Shown: positions 1 through 5,671 of the stretch, one piece after another
How positions within the stretch are numbered: the stretch's first letter is position 1
Layout: every line of letters begins with the position of its first letter
Assembly: GCA_964527265.1 (NCBI GenBank)
Contig: CAZGOM010000282.1
Location: 1 to 5,671, forward strand
Origin: CAZGOM01 sp964527265
GTDB taxonomy: Bacteria; Planctomycetota; Phycisphaerae; Phycisphaerales; Phycisphaeraceae
Reading direction: 5' to 3'
DNA length: 5,671 nt
Translations under genes and position numbers: made by a program
The notes under the pieces: generated by a model
The model's input: the letters and a program-made list of their open reading frames with translations, nothing else
What the model was told of the DNA's origin: nothing
Database searches by the model: none

Positions 1-2276
1 TCGGGGTCCATGGCGGATTGGTTGGATTCGTAAAAGCAGAGGCCGTGATACCCGCGGGCGCGGGCCTGGGCGATGTCGTGCGGGGCGCGGTGGGCTTCGG
101 GGCCGATATCGCGGATCACCTTGGCGCGGGAACCGATGCGCTGCACCCAGTTTTCGGGTTCCCAGTACCACGGGGTTTGAGTGTCAGATGGGGTGTAGTC
201 ATAGGGGGAGGCGACGATGGTGTCGCAGAGTTTTTCATCCAGCCAGGTGTCGAGATCGATGCCGTCGAAGAGGGTGTGGTATGGGCGGACCCAGATGGCG
301 ATGCGGACATGGGCGAGCTTTTCCGCGGCGAGGGCCTGGCGGAGTTCGCGGGCGAACTGGGTGAGGTAGCCTGCGCGGAAGCGCCACCACGCCTGGAATT
401 CCGGGTCGGAGCGCTCAGGGAAGGAGCGGACGTGGAGGGGGTCTGGGTGGTTGGGGTCGCGTGGCGGCTGCTGGCCGGTGAAGGCCTGGTATTCCTGACA
501 CATGCGGGGGGCGTAGAGGAGGATGGGGGCCATGCGCAGGAAGCCGAGGCAAAGGCCTTTTAAGCCGTATTTCGCGGCTTCAACGAGGATCTGGATTTTA
601 TGTCGGCGGACCTCCGGCCAAGCGAGGCAGAGCTTGGCGGCGGGGTTGCCGGGTTCGGTTTGCTCATGGTATTGCGGGTTTTGTTTGAAGAAGTCGCTGG
701 CGACATTTCCGGAATAGCTGTTGAAGCGCATCCAGCCCCAGAGGTTGACGTTGAAGCGTTTGGCGGCGTCGGCGGCGGTTTGGAGGAGATCGCATTTCTG
801 GAGGAGGCGACCGTAGGTTTTGCTTTGTGGGTAGAAGACGCCGTGCACTTTGGCGGAAGGGTAGCGCATGGTGTTGGTGGAGGAAGGGAAGTCGGAGCAT
901 TGGCCATCGATGCGCCAGAAGAGATCGGAGATTCCTGCGTCTGCGTGTGCGGAGATGACCGCATCGATGAGGGAGGGATCCGGTGATCGGGTGTCGAGAA
1001 CCCATGCGAAGTCGGGGGTGTCGACGAAACCGAAGGTTTCTTTGGAGGGGAAGGAGGGGGGGTGGGAGACTGGGAGCGTGGAGGGGTGGGGGATGGGTTC
1101 CAGGCGGGCGTATTGCACGGCAGTGGTGAGGTGGAGATCGGGGTGGCGGGCGAGCTGGATGGGATGGCTGGTGAGGTCGAACGCGCCAAAGTCGATTTCG
1201 TGGGAAGCGAAGGCGCCTGAGAGAGAGGGGGTGAAGGGCCTGCGGTGCTGCTGGGCGCTCATGAAGGCGGGCGAGAGTCGAATGCGCCACGGGTCGGTGG
1301 GGTTGGAGCGGGCCATGAGGCCTGCGCCGTGGGCGATACCGACGATGAGGCGGTGGGGGCCGGTTAGATTGTGCGGGATGGTGATGGGGCCGGGTGTGAC
1401 GCCAGGCCCGGCGATCAGAAGCGGCAGACCGCTGGGGGAAGGGGTGATTTGGAACCAGCGTTCCAGGATGGGGCGGTTGGGGTCGCACGCGGCTTGGAGT
1501 GGGAAGGTTGGATGCATAAAGGGGGAAGTGGCGGTTAGTTGCAGGGACCTGTCCCGATGGAATGCGGGGGTTGGGCGGTCGAGGGCGGCTTCGTGGAGAA
1601 GTTGCCCGTGGGAGGGTTGCGACCAGGGGGCCAGTTCAAACTCATGGGTGACGACATCGCCCTGGGCAGGCTGCCAGAGAGGGGATAGATCGCCCATCAT
1701 GATGCTGTAAAGCGTGGGGAAGACCATGCGGGAAGCGATGGCGTTTGCCGTGAGGTCCAGGTGGCCCATTGCGTTTCGGCTCCGGCACGCGATCAGGAGA
1801 CCGGATTGGTGGTTGTGGCGGAAGAGGACGCGCCAGGGGGGAAGTTGGGAGCCGTCCGGGAGTTCCAGGCCATCGAAGTAGAGGTCGTTGGGATCTTCGT
1901 AGGTGTTATTGAAATCGGGGCTTAGCTCAAGGTGGGGGAACGAAAGCGATTTGGCGGAGACGTCAGAAGCGAGGACTTGGAGCTGGGTCTGGATCTTGAG
2001 GAGGGCAGCGCCAGGGGGAAGGGTGTAGCGGGTGGTGATCAAAAAGGATTGGTCGCGAAGTTGGACTTCTGCGCCGTGCTGAATGGGGCGGACGTGGGCA
2101 GGCATGCGGAGCCATTCCCAATCGCCGGTGTTTTTTGAGAAATAACGCCATTGAGTGTCATTGATGAGGCTGGGGGCGTGGGGGTGATGGGCGAGGTGGT
2201 GGAGCTTGCCGGTTTGGCCGCAGATGGTGGTGGTGAAGAGGTGATTTTTGAGGGTGATGTTTGAGGGGTGGGGCAT
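1..2276 (-). CDS. Glycoside-hydrolase-like protein: N-terminal beta-sandwich plus TIM barrel (3' end outside window)
   Basis: One uninterrupted minus-strand frame runs from the ATG at 2276 to the left edge: 758 codons and no stop, so the C-terminus is missing. No signal peptide or membrane segment is visible, so it is probably cytoplasmic. Residues about 5-220 begin with the pattern 'ITLKNHLF...TGKLHHL', typical of galactose-mutarotase-like beta-sandwiches at the front of many glycosidases. Residues about 420-750 read as an alternating beta/alpha barrel: strands near FAWVLDT (423-429), DLFWRIDG (451-458), VNLWGWMRF (510-518), GLCLGFLRM (574-582), VRIAIWVRP (657-665), DTIVASPYD (685-693), AKVIRDIG (718-725) and GLCFYES (745-751). 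The stretch LAWPEVRRHKIQILVEAAKYG (551-571) followed by that fourth strand resembles GHL10-like or other uncharacterised barrel hydrolases. Acidic residues usual on the fourth strand seem replaced (K573, G578). The start is supported by AAAGG seven bases upstream. The gene is clearly real; substrate and activity are unknown. It lies 192 bases after the glycosyltransferase, behind its own operator-like repeat. Confidence 0.82.
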   Translation of the reverse strand, partial: MPHPSNITLKNHLFTTTICGQTGKLHHLAHHPHAPSLINDTQWRYFSKNTGDWEWLRMPAHVRPIQHGAEVQLRDQSFLITTRYTLPPGAALLKIQTQLQVLASDVSAKSLSFPHLELSPDFNNTYEDPNDLYFDGLELPDGSQLPPWRVLFRHNHQSGLLIACRSRNAMGHLDLTANAIASRMVFPTLYSIMMGDLSPLWQPAQGDVVTHEFELAPWSQPSHGQLLHEAALDRPTPAFHRDRSLQLTATSPFMHPTFPLQAACDPNRPILERWFQITPSPSGLPLLIAGPGVTPGPITIPHNLTGPHRLIVGIAHGAGLMARSNPTDPWRIRLSPAFMSAQQHRRPFTPSLSGAFASHEIDFGAFDLTSHPIQLARHPDLHLTTAVQYARLEPIPHPSTLPVSHPPSFPSKETFGFVDTPDFAWVLDTRSPDPSLIDAVISAHADAGISDLFWRIDGQCSDFPSSTNTMRYPSAKVHGVFYPQSKTYGRLLQKCDLLQTAADAAKRFNVNLWGWMRFNSYSGNVASDFFKQNPQYHEQTEPGNPAAKLCLAWPEVRRHKIQILVEAAKYGLKGLCLGFLRMAPILLYAPRMCQEYQAFTGQQPPRDPNHPDPLHVRSFPERSDPEFQAWWRFRAGYLTQFARELRQALAAEKLAHVRIAIWVRPYHTLFDGIDLDTWLDEKLCDTIVASPYDYTPSDTQTPWYWEPENWVQRIGSRAKVIRDIGPEAHRAPHDIAQARARGYHGLCFYESNQSAMDP

Positions 2277-2283
2277 TTGCGGA

Positions 2284-2288
2284 CCTTT
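2284..2288 (-). promoter_or_regulatory. Ribosome-binding site of the hydrolase-like gene
   Basis: AAAGG on the minus strand lies seven bases before the ATG at 2276. It is a modest but well-spaced Shine-Dalgarno match and supports this ATG as the start. Confidence 0.5.
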
Positions 2289-2325
2289 ACCTGACAGATT
2301 GGGGAGTCTGTAGGGTAGAGAAATG

Positions 2326-2356
2326 TTGCAATTTTGCAATATGGTCAATATTGCAA
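2326..2356. promoter_or_regulatory. Operator-like inverted repeat with a third half-site
   Basis: TTGCAATAT at 2334-2342 and its exact reverse complement ATATTGCAA at 2348-2356 flank a 5-base centre (GGTCA), forming a 23-base dyad. A further TTGCAAT at 2326-2332 repeats the left half-site in the same orientation, eight bases away. The element is much more AT-rich than its surroundings and lies 50-80 bases upstream of the hydrolase-like start, where an operator or activator site would sit. It has no T-run after it, so it does not look like a terminator. On the minus strand it also contains TTGACC and TTGCAA, possible -35 hexamers, but I found no convincing -10 partner. The binding protein is unknown; a dimeric repressor or activator (LacI, GntR or similar) is an inference from the symmetry only. 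Confidence 0.55.
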
Positions 2357-2373
2357 GCTGAGGTGAAGTCCCG

Positions 2374-2400
2374 AAAACTCGCGGTTACGGGGTGAGCGAG
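2374..2400 (-). terminator. Weak candidate terminator after the glycosyltransferase gene
   Basis: On the minus strand CTCGC (2400-2396) can pair with GCGAG (2382-2378), followed at once by TTTT (2377-2374). The stem is only 5 bp and the loop is 13 bases, so this is weak. Its position about 70 bases after the glycosyltransferase stop and just before the operator-like repeat suits a transcript end. Confidence 0.25.
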
Positions 2401-2468
2401 GTGCGCAACTGAGACTATGAAGAATGAATGGAGGTGGGGAGATTGAGGGGGAAATGTTGTGGGTGCTT

Positions 2469-4118
2469 TTATCCCGGGTGCGAATCGCGGCGCAGGAAGA
2501 GCACCCATTTTGAGCCGGTGGCTGTGGCGGCGGCGGGTTGGGTGACCCACGTCATGGCGCCCTGATTGTCGTAGTAGGTGGCGACAAAGGTGTAGTCTTT
2601 ATCGAGGATCGGCTGAAGGTGTTGAGAAAAGTAGGCAGGTGTCTCATCGGATCGGAGCCAGCTGGCGGCTTCGCGGACGATGATGATGAGCTTGGGCGGG
2701 TTCTGGGTGATTTCTTGGATGGCGAGTTTCTGGTTGGGCTCGGCGAAGGTGGTTGGAAGCATCATGGGATAGACGATGGAAAAGCGGGTGGAGGACCTGC
2801 GTTTGGCCATGTAAAGGATTTGAGGTTCGGAGCCGGCGATGAGGATCGGATCGTCTGGCGTGGTGAGGGTGAGGATGGCATTGGCGATGGGACCGTTGTC
2901 CTGAAACTGCGCGGCCCAGTCGAGCGTCATGGCGATGTTGGCGGTTGGTTTGAGCAGCCAGGGGAGATTGGGTGCGACGGCCAGCAAGGCGGCCAGGGCG
3001 GGCACAACCCAGCGGAGGCTGGCGTTGCGCAAGGCGTTGTATTTACGTTCAAGCCGGGCTTGGATCATGGCGACGCCGCCGGCGCTGATGATGGCCAGCA
3101 CGGGAAGGAGGATGAGGTAGTACTGGGTGTAGGGGCTGCTGGCAGTGCTGATGAGCGCGGCCAGGAACATGAGGAGATAGAAAGGCCATCCAGGCGGGCG
3201 CTTGGCGAGCCAGACGAGCGCGATAACCCAGAACGGGATCCAGATGGTGGCCATGTTGGTGAGAGTGATAAGGCTTTTGGAATTCAGGAGATGGGAGGAA
3301 ACGTATTGGCGGTTGAAGAGGATGGTGCACTCAATAAAGGACCGGGCGCCGTCGTGAAGAATAAAGGGCGAGAGGATGAGCAGGGCGGCGATAAACGCGC
3401 CAGCGAGCGCGGCAAGGGGTTTTAAGAGAAGCGCACGCAGCGCCGGGGATGGGGACTGCTTCCAGGTGTCGAACAGCCATGCGGCGAAGATGAGGCACAG
3501 GGTGGGTGCGGCGGTGAATTTATAAAGGATGGCGATCGCGCAGAGGACGCCGGCCAGGGCCCAGTCCAGAAGAGAGGCGTTATTGGAGCGTGCGGCCTTG
3601 AGCCACCACACCAGCAGGATGGGAAGGAGCATGAAATGCTCCACGTTGGCCATGGCCTGCGCCATGTTGGGCATGAGGATGAAGGCGGGGAGGATGAAGC
3701 GGGCGGGCCAGCGAGCGGTTGGGCCAATTTCTTTTACGGCGATTTCGCCCAGCACGAGGGCGGCGAGCCATTGGAAGATGACTGCGAGCCAGCGGAAGGC
3801 CACGCCGGAGCCGTCATCAAAAGGAAGCCCGAGCCAGTAGGTGTAGATCACCATGGGGGGCTTTTGCAGGACGGAGGCCCAGTAGGGGAGGAGGCCTTGA
3901 TCCAGGAGCCATGCCGCGTAGGCGTACTCACCTTCATCCCTGATGAGGGGGAGGGCGAGGGTGTTCCAGTGGAGAAGTGCGACGTAGAAGGCGAGAAAGG
4001 CGGCGCCTGCCAGCCAAGCCGCCCGCGAATGTTTCGATGGGACTGGCTGAGGGGAAGGCGTGTGTTGCGTGTCTGACAATGATTTTGTTGTGTCGTCAGC
4101 CGCGGAGTTGTGGTTCAT
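2469..4118 (-). CDS. GT-C family membrane glycosyltransferase (ArnT/PMT-like)
   Basis: A 549-residue polytopic membrane protein. After a polar N-terminus (1-31), hydrophobic segments lie roughly at 32-55, 108-128, 140-172, 183-215, 230-255, 286-304, 309-325, 332-352 and 367-390. The last 150 residues (about 395-549) form a soluble domain, predicted outside the membrane. The first outer loop carries RDEGEYAYA (60-68), with the paired acidic residues that in ArnT, PMT and related GT-C enzymes mark the active site. KPP (86-88) and TQYY (331-334) also fit this superfamily (PMT_2/GT39/GT83-like). Such enzymes transfer a sugar from a polyprenyl-phosphate donor to a protein, lipid or glycan on the outer face of the membrane; donor and acceptor cannot be read here. 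The tail segment 'ILIAGSEPQILYMAKRR' (425-441) looks like the soluble domains of bacterial GT39-like proteins. The start is supported by AAGG six bases upstream. It follows the Pro/Ala-rich gene by 32 bases, so cotranscription is likely. Confidence 0.9.
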   Translation of the reverse strand: MNHNSAADDTTKSLSDTQHTPSPQPVPSKHSRAAWLAGAAFLAFYVALLHWNTLALPLIRDEGEYAYAAWLLDQGLLPYWASVLQKPPMVIYTYWLGLPFDDGSGVAFRWLAVIFQWLAALVLGEIAVKEIGPTARWPARFILPAFILMPNMAQAMANVEHFMLLPILLVWWLKAARSNNASLLDWALAGVLCAIAILYKFTAAPTLCLIFAAWLFDTWKQSPSPALRALLLKPLAALAGAFIAALLILSPFILHDGARSFIECTILFNRQYVSSHLLNSKSLITLTNMATIWIPFWVIALVWLAKRPPGWPFYLLMFLAALISTASSPYTQYYLILLPVLAIISAGGVAMIQARLERKYNALRNASLRWVVPALAALLAVAPNLPWLLKPTANIAMTLDWAAQFQDNGPIANAILTLTTPDDPILIAGSEPQILYMAKRRSSTRFSIVYPMMLPTTFAEPNQKLAIQEITQNPPKLIIIVREAASWLRSDETPAYFSQHLQPILDKDYTFVATYYDNQGAMTWVTQPAAATATGSKWVLFLRRDSHPG

Positions 4119-4123
4119 GGACC

Positions 4124-4136
4124 GCCTTATGAAGGC
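4124..4136 (-). promoter_or_regulatory. Hairpin containing the glycosyltransferase ribosome-binding site
   Basis: On the minus strand GCCTT (4136-4132) pairs perfectly with AAGGC (4128-4124) around a 3-base loop. The AAGG at 4128-4125 is the Shine-Dalgarno sequence for the ATG at 4118, so folding would hide it. The stop codon of the preceding gene (4153-4151) is 15 bases upstream, so a ribosome finishing that gene would reach the edge of this hairpin and could open it. The pairing is visible; translational coupling is inferred. Confidence 0.45.
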
Positions 4137-4150
4137 AGGGTTCTGGATGT

Positions 4151-5062
4151 TTAGCGCTTTTTAGGGATGGCTTCGTCTTTGTGGCTGTAGACCTGGATGC
4201 CCCAGAAGATGCCAGCTAAAAGGAGCAAGGGGCCGACGAGCAGGGAAATCAAGCCAATGGTGACCTTAAGGTTTTGGGAGGCGATGGCTTGTTCGCTGGC
4301 GGTTTCTTCGAGTTTGCCGAAGATACCGGCCTTGACCATGAGAGCCCAGCCGCCCATGGCAATAAGGATGGATCCCAGCAGGAGCAGAACGGGGACGGCA
4401 TTCTTTTTGAGCGCGGAAGGGGGGCGCTGGGGCCGCGACTGGCGCAGGACGCTGGCTGCCGTGGGGGCGGTGACGGGGCTGGAGGAGACCTGGGCCATGG
4501 CATCGGCAAGGTCCGCATGCGAGGTCATGGCGGCGAGCTCGTCCATGGACGGGGGAGCCGGAGGCTCAGCGGGCGCTGCTGGCGCGGTCGGTGCTGAAGC
4601 TGAAGGTGCTGCCGGGGCCGGTGCAGCCGCTGCGGCCTGGGGCGGGGGGGTGCCGACCGGGGCGGCATGGTCGTCGCCGTCGTCGTCAATGATGATGACG
4701 TCGTCTTCATCGTCGACTGGGGTGACACCTGCCGGAGCGGGTGCGGGGGCTGCTGCTGGTGTGGCGGGCGCCGGTGCGGCGGCCTGTGGTTGCGGACTAA
4801 CCGGGGCAGCGGCAGGTGCGGGGGCCGGTTGAGGTGCAGGAGCGGGCGGTGGGGCTTGGACGACCGGTTGGACGACAGGCTGAATTACCTGTTGAGGGGC
4901 GGGCTGGGGAGCCACGGCCGGCTGAGGAGCGGGCATGGGAGCCACTTGGGGCACGATGACGGTCTCCGGCTCGACCTTTTTGGCCGGCGTGGACTTGGGG
5001 GGAGACAGCGTCAGCGGCGGGTCCAGCGAAAAGAAATCGCTCTTGCCGTCCTCTTGGCTCAT
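4151..5062 (-). CDS. Pro/Ala-rich protein with acidic core and two C-terminal membrane helices
   Basis: A 303-residue protein I cannot assign to a known family. Residues 1-35 are mixed and polar (MSQEDGKSDFFSLDPP...). Residues about 38-170 are low-complexity Pro/Ala/Gln sequence, interrupted by an acidic block DDEDDVIIIDDDGDD (117-131). A short helix-like stretch follows (172-192, MDELAAMTSHADLADAMAQ), then a basic linker rich in R, P and K (208-220). Two membrane helices lie at about 222-245 and 267-290, joined by a short polar loop, and the tail is basic (HKDEAIPKKR). The basic linker and tail next to the membrane predict both termini in the cytoplasm. It is not TonB-like, because TonB has its single anchor at the N-terminus. 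Coding is supported by the clean hydrophobic hairpin, AAGG eight bases before the ATG, an upstream promoter candidate and tight spacing to the glycosyltransferase. A scaffold or tether role is only a guess. Confidence 0.85.
   Translation of the reverse strand: MSQEDGKSDFFSLDPPLTLSPPKSTPAKKVEPETVIVPQVAPMPAPQPAVAPQPAPQQVIQPVVQPVVQAPPPAPAPQPAPAPAAAPVSPQPQAAAPAPATPAAAPAPAPAGVTPVDDEDDVIIIDDDGDDHAAPVGTPPPQAAAAAPAPAAPSASAPTAPAAPAEPPAPPSMDELAAMTSHADLADAMAQVSSSPVTAPTAASVLRQSRPQRPPSALKKNAVPVLLLLGSILIAMGGWALMVKAGIFGKLEETASEQAIASQNLKVTIGLISLLVGPLLLLAGIFWGIQVYSHKDEAIPKKR
4856..4879 (-). repeat. Two tandem 12-base units inside the Pro-rich region
   Basis: TTGGACGACCGG (4856-4867) is followed directly by TTGGACGACAGG (4868-4879), one mismatch apart on the plus strand. 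On the coding strand this gives two PVVQ units (residues 62-69) and looks like a small in-frame duplication. The wider Pro/Ala stretch is low-complexity but not a regular repeat. Confidence 0.6.
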
Positions 5063-5133
5063 GGGGTTAACCTTTTGAATTCAAACGTATTGTGACTTAG
5101 CCCCTTGAACGCCGGGGCGCGGGTGAGCGATTA

Positions 5134-5142
5134 AGTATAACA
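5134..5142 (-). promoter_or_regulatory. Extended -10 promoter candidate for the Pro/Ala-rich gene
   Basis: The minus strand reads TGTTATACT (5142-5134): a TATACT -10 hexamer, five of six against TATAAT, preceded by the TGn extension. No good -35 is seen 17 bases upstream (CATCTC at 5162-5157), which is acceptable for extended -10 promoters. Transcription would start near 5127 and give a leader of about 65 bases before the ATG at 5062. It lies just after the end of the ptsN-like gene, so the downstream pair could be expressed separately from it. Confidence 0.4.
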
Positions 5143-5167
5143 AGCGGTGGAGACGTGAGATGGAGGT

Positions 5168-5635
5168 TTAGAGCTGATCGGCGGATTCGAAATCGGTGAT
5201 GAGCTTGTAGACGGCCGCGGCGTCGGGTGCGGATTTGAGGGCCGTGCGAAAACGTTCACCGTTCAACATGCGGCTGATTTTGGCGAGTGCCTGGATGTGG
5301 GGGCCGGGTTGGTCGGGAGGGGAGATGAGAAGGATGATCAGGGAGACGGGCTTGAGGTCGATGGCGTTGAATTCGATGGGCGTTTTGGTGATGCCGATGG
5401 CCAGGCAGAGGGTGGTGCAGCCGGAGGTTTTGCCGTGAGGGATGGCGATGCCGTGGCCGATGCCAGTGGAGCGGGTGGATTCGCGCTGCCAGACGGCGTC
5501 GCGCAGCTCGGTTTTGGTGGTGATATTGTGTTTTTCGGCGATGAGGTCGATCAGCTCGAAAATGGCCGCTTGCTTGGTGGTTGCCTCAAGTGGGACCCGG
5601 ATGCATTCAGGCTTTAAGATATCAGTCACGCGCAT
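5168..5635 (-). CDS. ptsN: PTS EIIA protein, PtsN (EIIA-Ntr) type
   Basis: A complete 155-residue EIIA type-2 domain, close to the usual length of standalone PtsN proteins. The phosphorylation-site signature STGIGHGIAIPHGK (56-69) is intact, with H67 as the predicted phosphoryl acceptor. Other family landmarks are TPIEFNAIDLKPVSLIILLISP (85-106, including D93), the second conserved histidine H113 in HIQALAKISRML, and the C-terminal AVYKLITD (141-148). EIIA-Ntr accepts phosphate from a HPr-like protein and acts in the cytoplasm mainly by regulating other proteins, rather than transporting sugar. No membrane EIIB/EIIC partner or HPr gene is visible here. GAGG lies ten bases upstream of the ATG at 5635. 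The frame stays open upstream to the window edge, but MRVTDIL matches the normal family start. The gene ends 105 bases before the Pro/Ala-rich gene with no clear terminator. A fructose-type EIIA is the main alternative. Confidence 0.94.
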   Translation of the reverse strand: MRVTDILKPECIRVPLEATTKQAAIFELIDLIAEKHNITTKTELRDAVWQRESTRSTGIGHGIAIPHGKTSGCTTLCLAIGITKTPIEFNAIDLKPVSLIILLISPPDQPGPHIQALAKISRMLNGERFRTALKSAPDAAAVYKLITDFESADQL

Positions 5636-5645
5636 GGCGGGTTTA

Positions 5646-5649
5646 CCTC
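5646..5649 (-). promoter_or_regulatory. Ribosome-binding site of the ptsN-like gene
   Basis: GAGG on the minus strand lies ten bases before the ATG at 5635, slightly far but usable. It settles the start, because the reading frame has no stop between here and the window edge. Confidence 0.5.
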
Positions 5650-5671
5650 GCGGTTGTCTCGAAAGGGGCCA

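Larger units (their letters stand above)
2277..2468. other. 192-base intergenic region
   Basis: This is the only sizeable gap between the glycosyltransferase and hydrolase-like genes. It holds the weak terminator candidate (2374-2400), the TTGCAAT dyad (2326-2356), a short ACAGA/TCTGT inverted repeat (2294-2311) and the ribosome-binding site. No additional gene is convincing. An 87-codon minus-strand frame (2287-2550) overlaps the 3' end of the glycosyltransferase and lacks a recognisable fold. Confidence 0.6.

Noticed and set aside
18..563. Plus-strand 181-codon frame
   Set aside because: It is antisense to the barrel domain of the hydrolase-like gene, and its product is a Gly/Val/Glu-rich sequence with no recognisable fold, as expected from reading C-ending codons backwards.
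560..1488. Minus-strand frames of 209 and 274 codons inside the hydrolase-like gene
   Set aside because: They are same-strand alternative frames. Their products are Pro/Ser/Arg/His-rich low-complexity sequence, while the main frame gives a coherent barrel protein without interruption.
868..1710. Plus-strand 280-codon frame
   Set aside because: It is fully antisense to the hydrolase-like gene; rich in Ser, Arg, Gly and Trp with no domain pattern.
2294..2311. ACAGA/TCTGT inverted repeat with an 8-base loop in the leader of the hydrolase-like gene
   Set aside because: Only five pairs, AT-containing, and not enclosing the ribosome-binding site; likely chance.
2538..3425. Plus-strand 295-codon frame
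   Set aside because: It is antisense to the GT-C gene, and its Gly/Asp/Glu-rich product mirrors the hydrophobic codons of that gene.
4197..4832. Plus-strand 211-codon Ala/Gly-rich frame
   Set aside because: It is antisense to the Pro/Ala-rich gene; Pro/Ala codons read backwards give Gly/Ala/Ser runs. The minus frame has the membrane hairpin, ribosome-binding site and promoter candidate.
4540..4970. Possible tandem repeat or CRISPR-like array in the Pro/Ala-rich region
   Set aside because: The repetition is low-complexity coding sequence (Pro/Ala codons) without regular unit length or spacers.

Overview
The window is compact and GC-rich, and every convincing gene lies on the minus strand. 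Reading in the direction of transcription (high to low coordinates), it holds four genes: a small cytoplasmic PTS EIIA (PtsN-type) protein (5168-5635); a Pro/Ala-rich protein with an acidic core and two C-terminal membrane helices (4151-5062); a GT-C type membrane glycosyltransferase (2469-4118); and a large glycoside-hydrolase-like protein (from 2276, still open at the left edge). The coding strand is strongly C-rich at third codon positions. This makes the opposite strand G-rich and stop-poor, and it produces several long but spurious plus-strand frames.

Layout. The PtsN-like gene has a good Shine-Dalgarno sequence, but the window edge cuts off anything further upstream. A 105-base gap follows, with an extended -10 type promoter candidate that would start a transcript for the Pro/Ala-rich gene. 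Only 32 bases separate that gene from the glycosyltransferase, so the two are probably one transcript. In that gap a small hairpin contains the glycosyltransferase ribosome-binding site, which suggests translational coupling. A 192-base gap then precedes the hydrolase-like gene. It holds a 9-5-9 inverted repeat with a third copy of the same half-site, the best candidate operator in the window.

How the genes may fit together. The glycosyltransferase would transfer a sugar from a lipid carrier to an acceptor on the outer face of the membrane. The Pro/Ala-rich protein, probably made with it, could be a membrane-tethered scaffold, but nothing in its sequence gives a function. The hydrolase-like protein has an N-terminal beta-sandwich and a TIM barrel, suggesting carbohydrate processing under its own regulator. 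The EIIA protein is a phosphorylation-dependent regulator. A direct functional link among all four genes is not shown.

Organism. Gene content and style (standalone PtsN-type EIIA, ArnT/PMT-like GT-C protein, large barrel protein with mutarotase-like N-terminus, high GC) would suit the Planctomycetota/Verrucomicrobiota group, perhaps a Phycisphaerae relative. This is a low-confidence guess from general knowledge, because there is no rRNA or universal marker here. I saw no tRNA, CRISPR array, insertion sequence, phage gene or attachment site.
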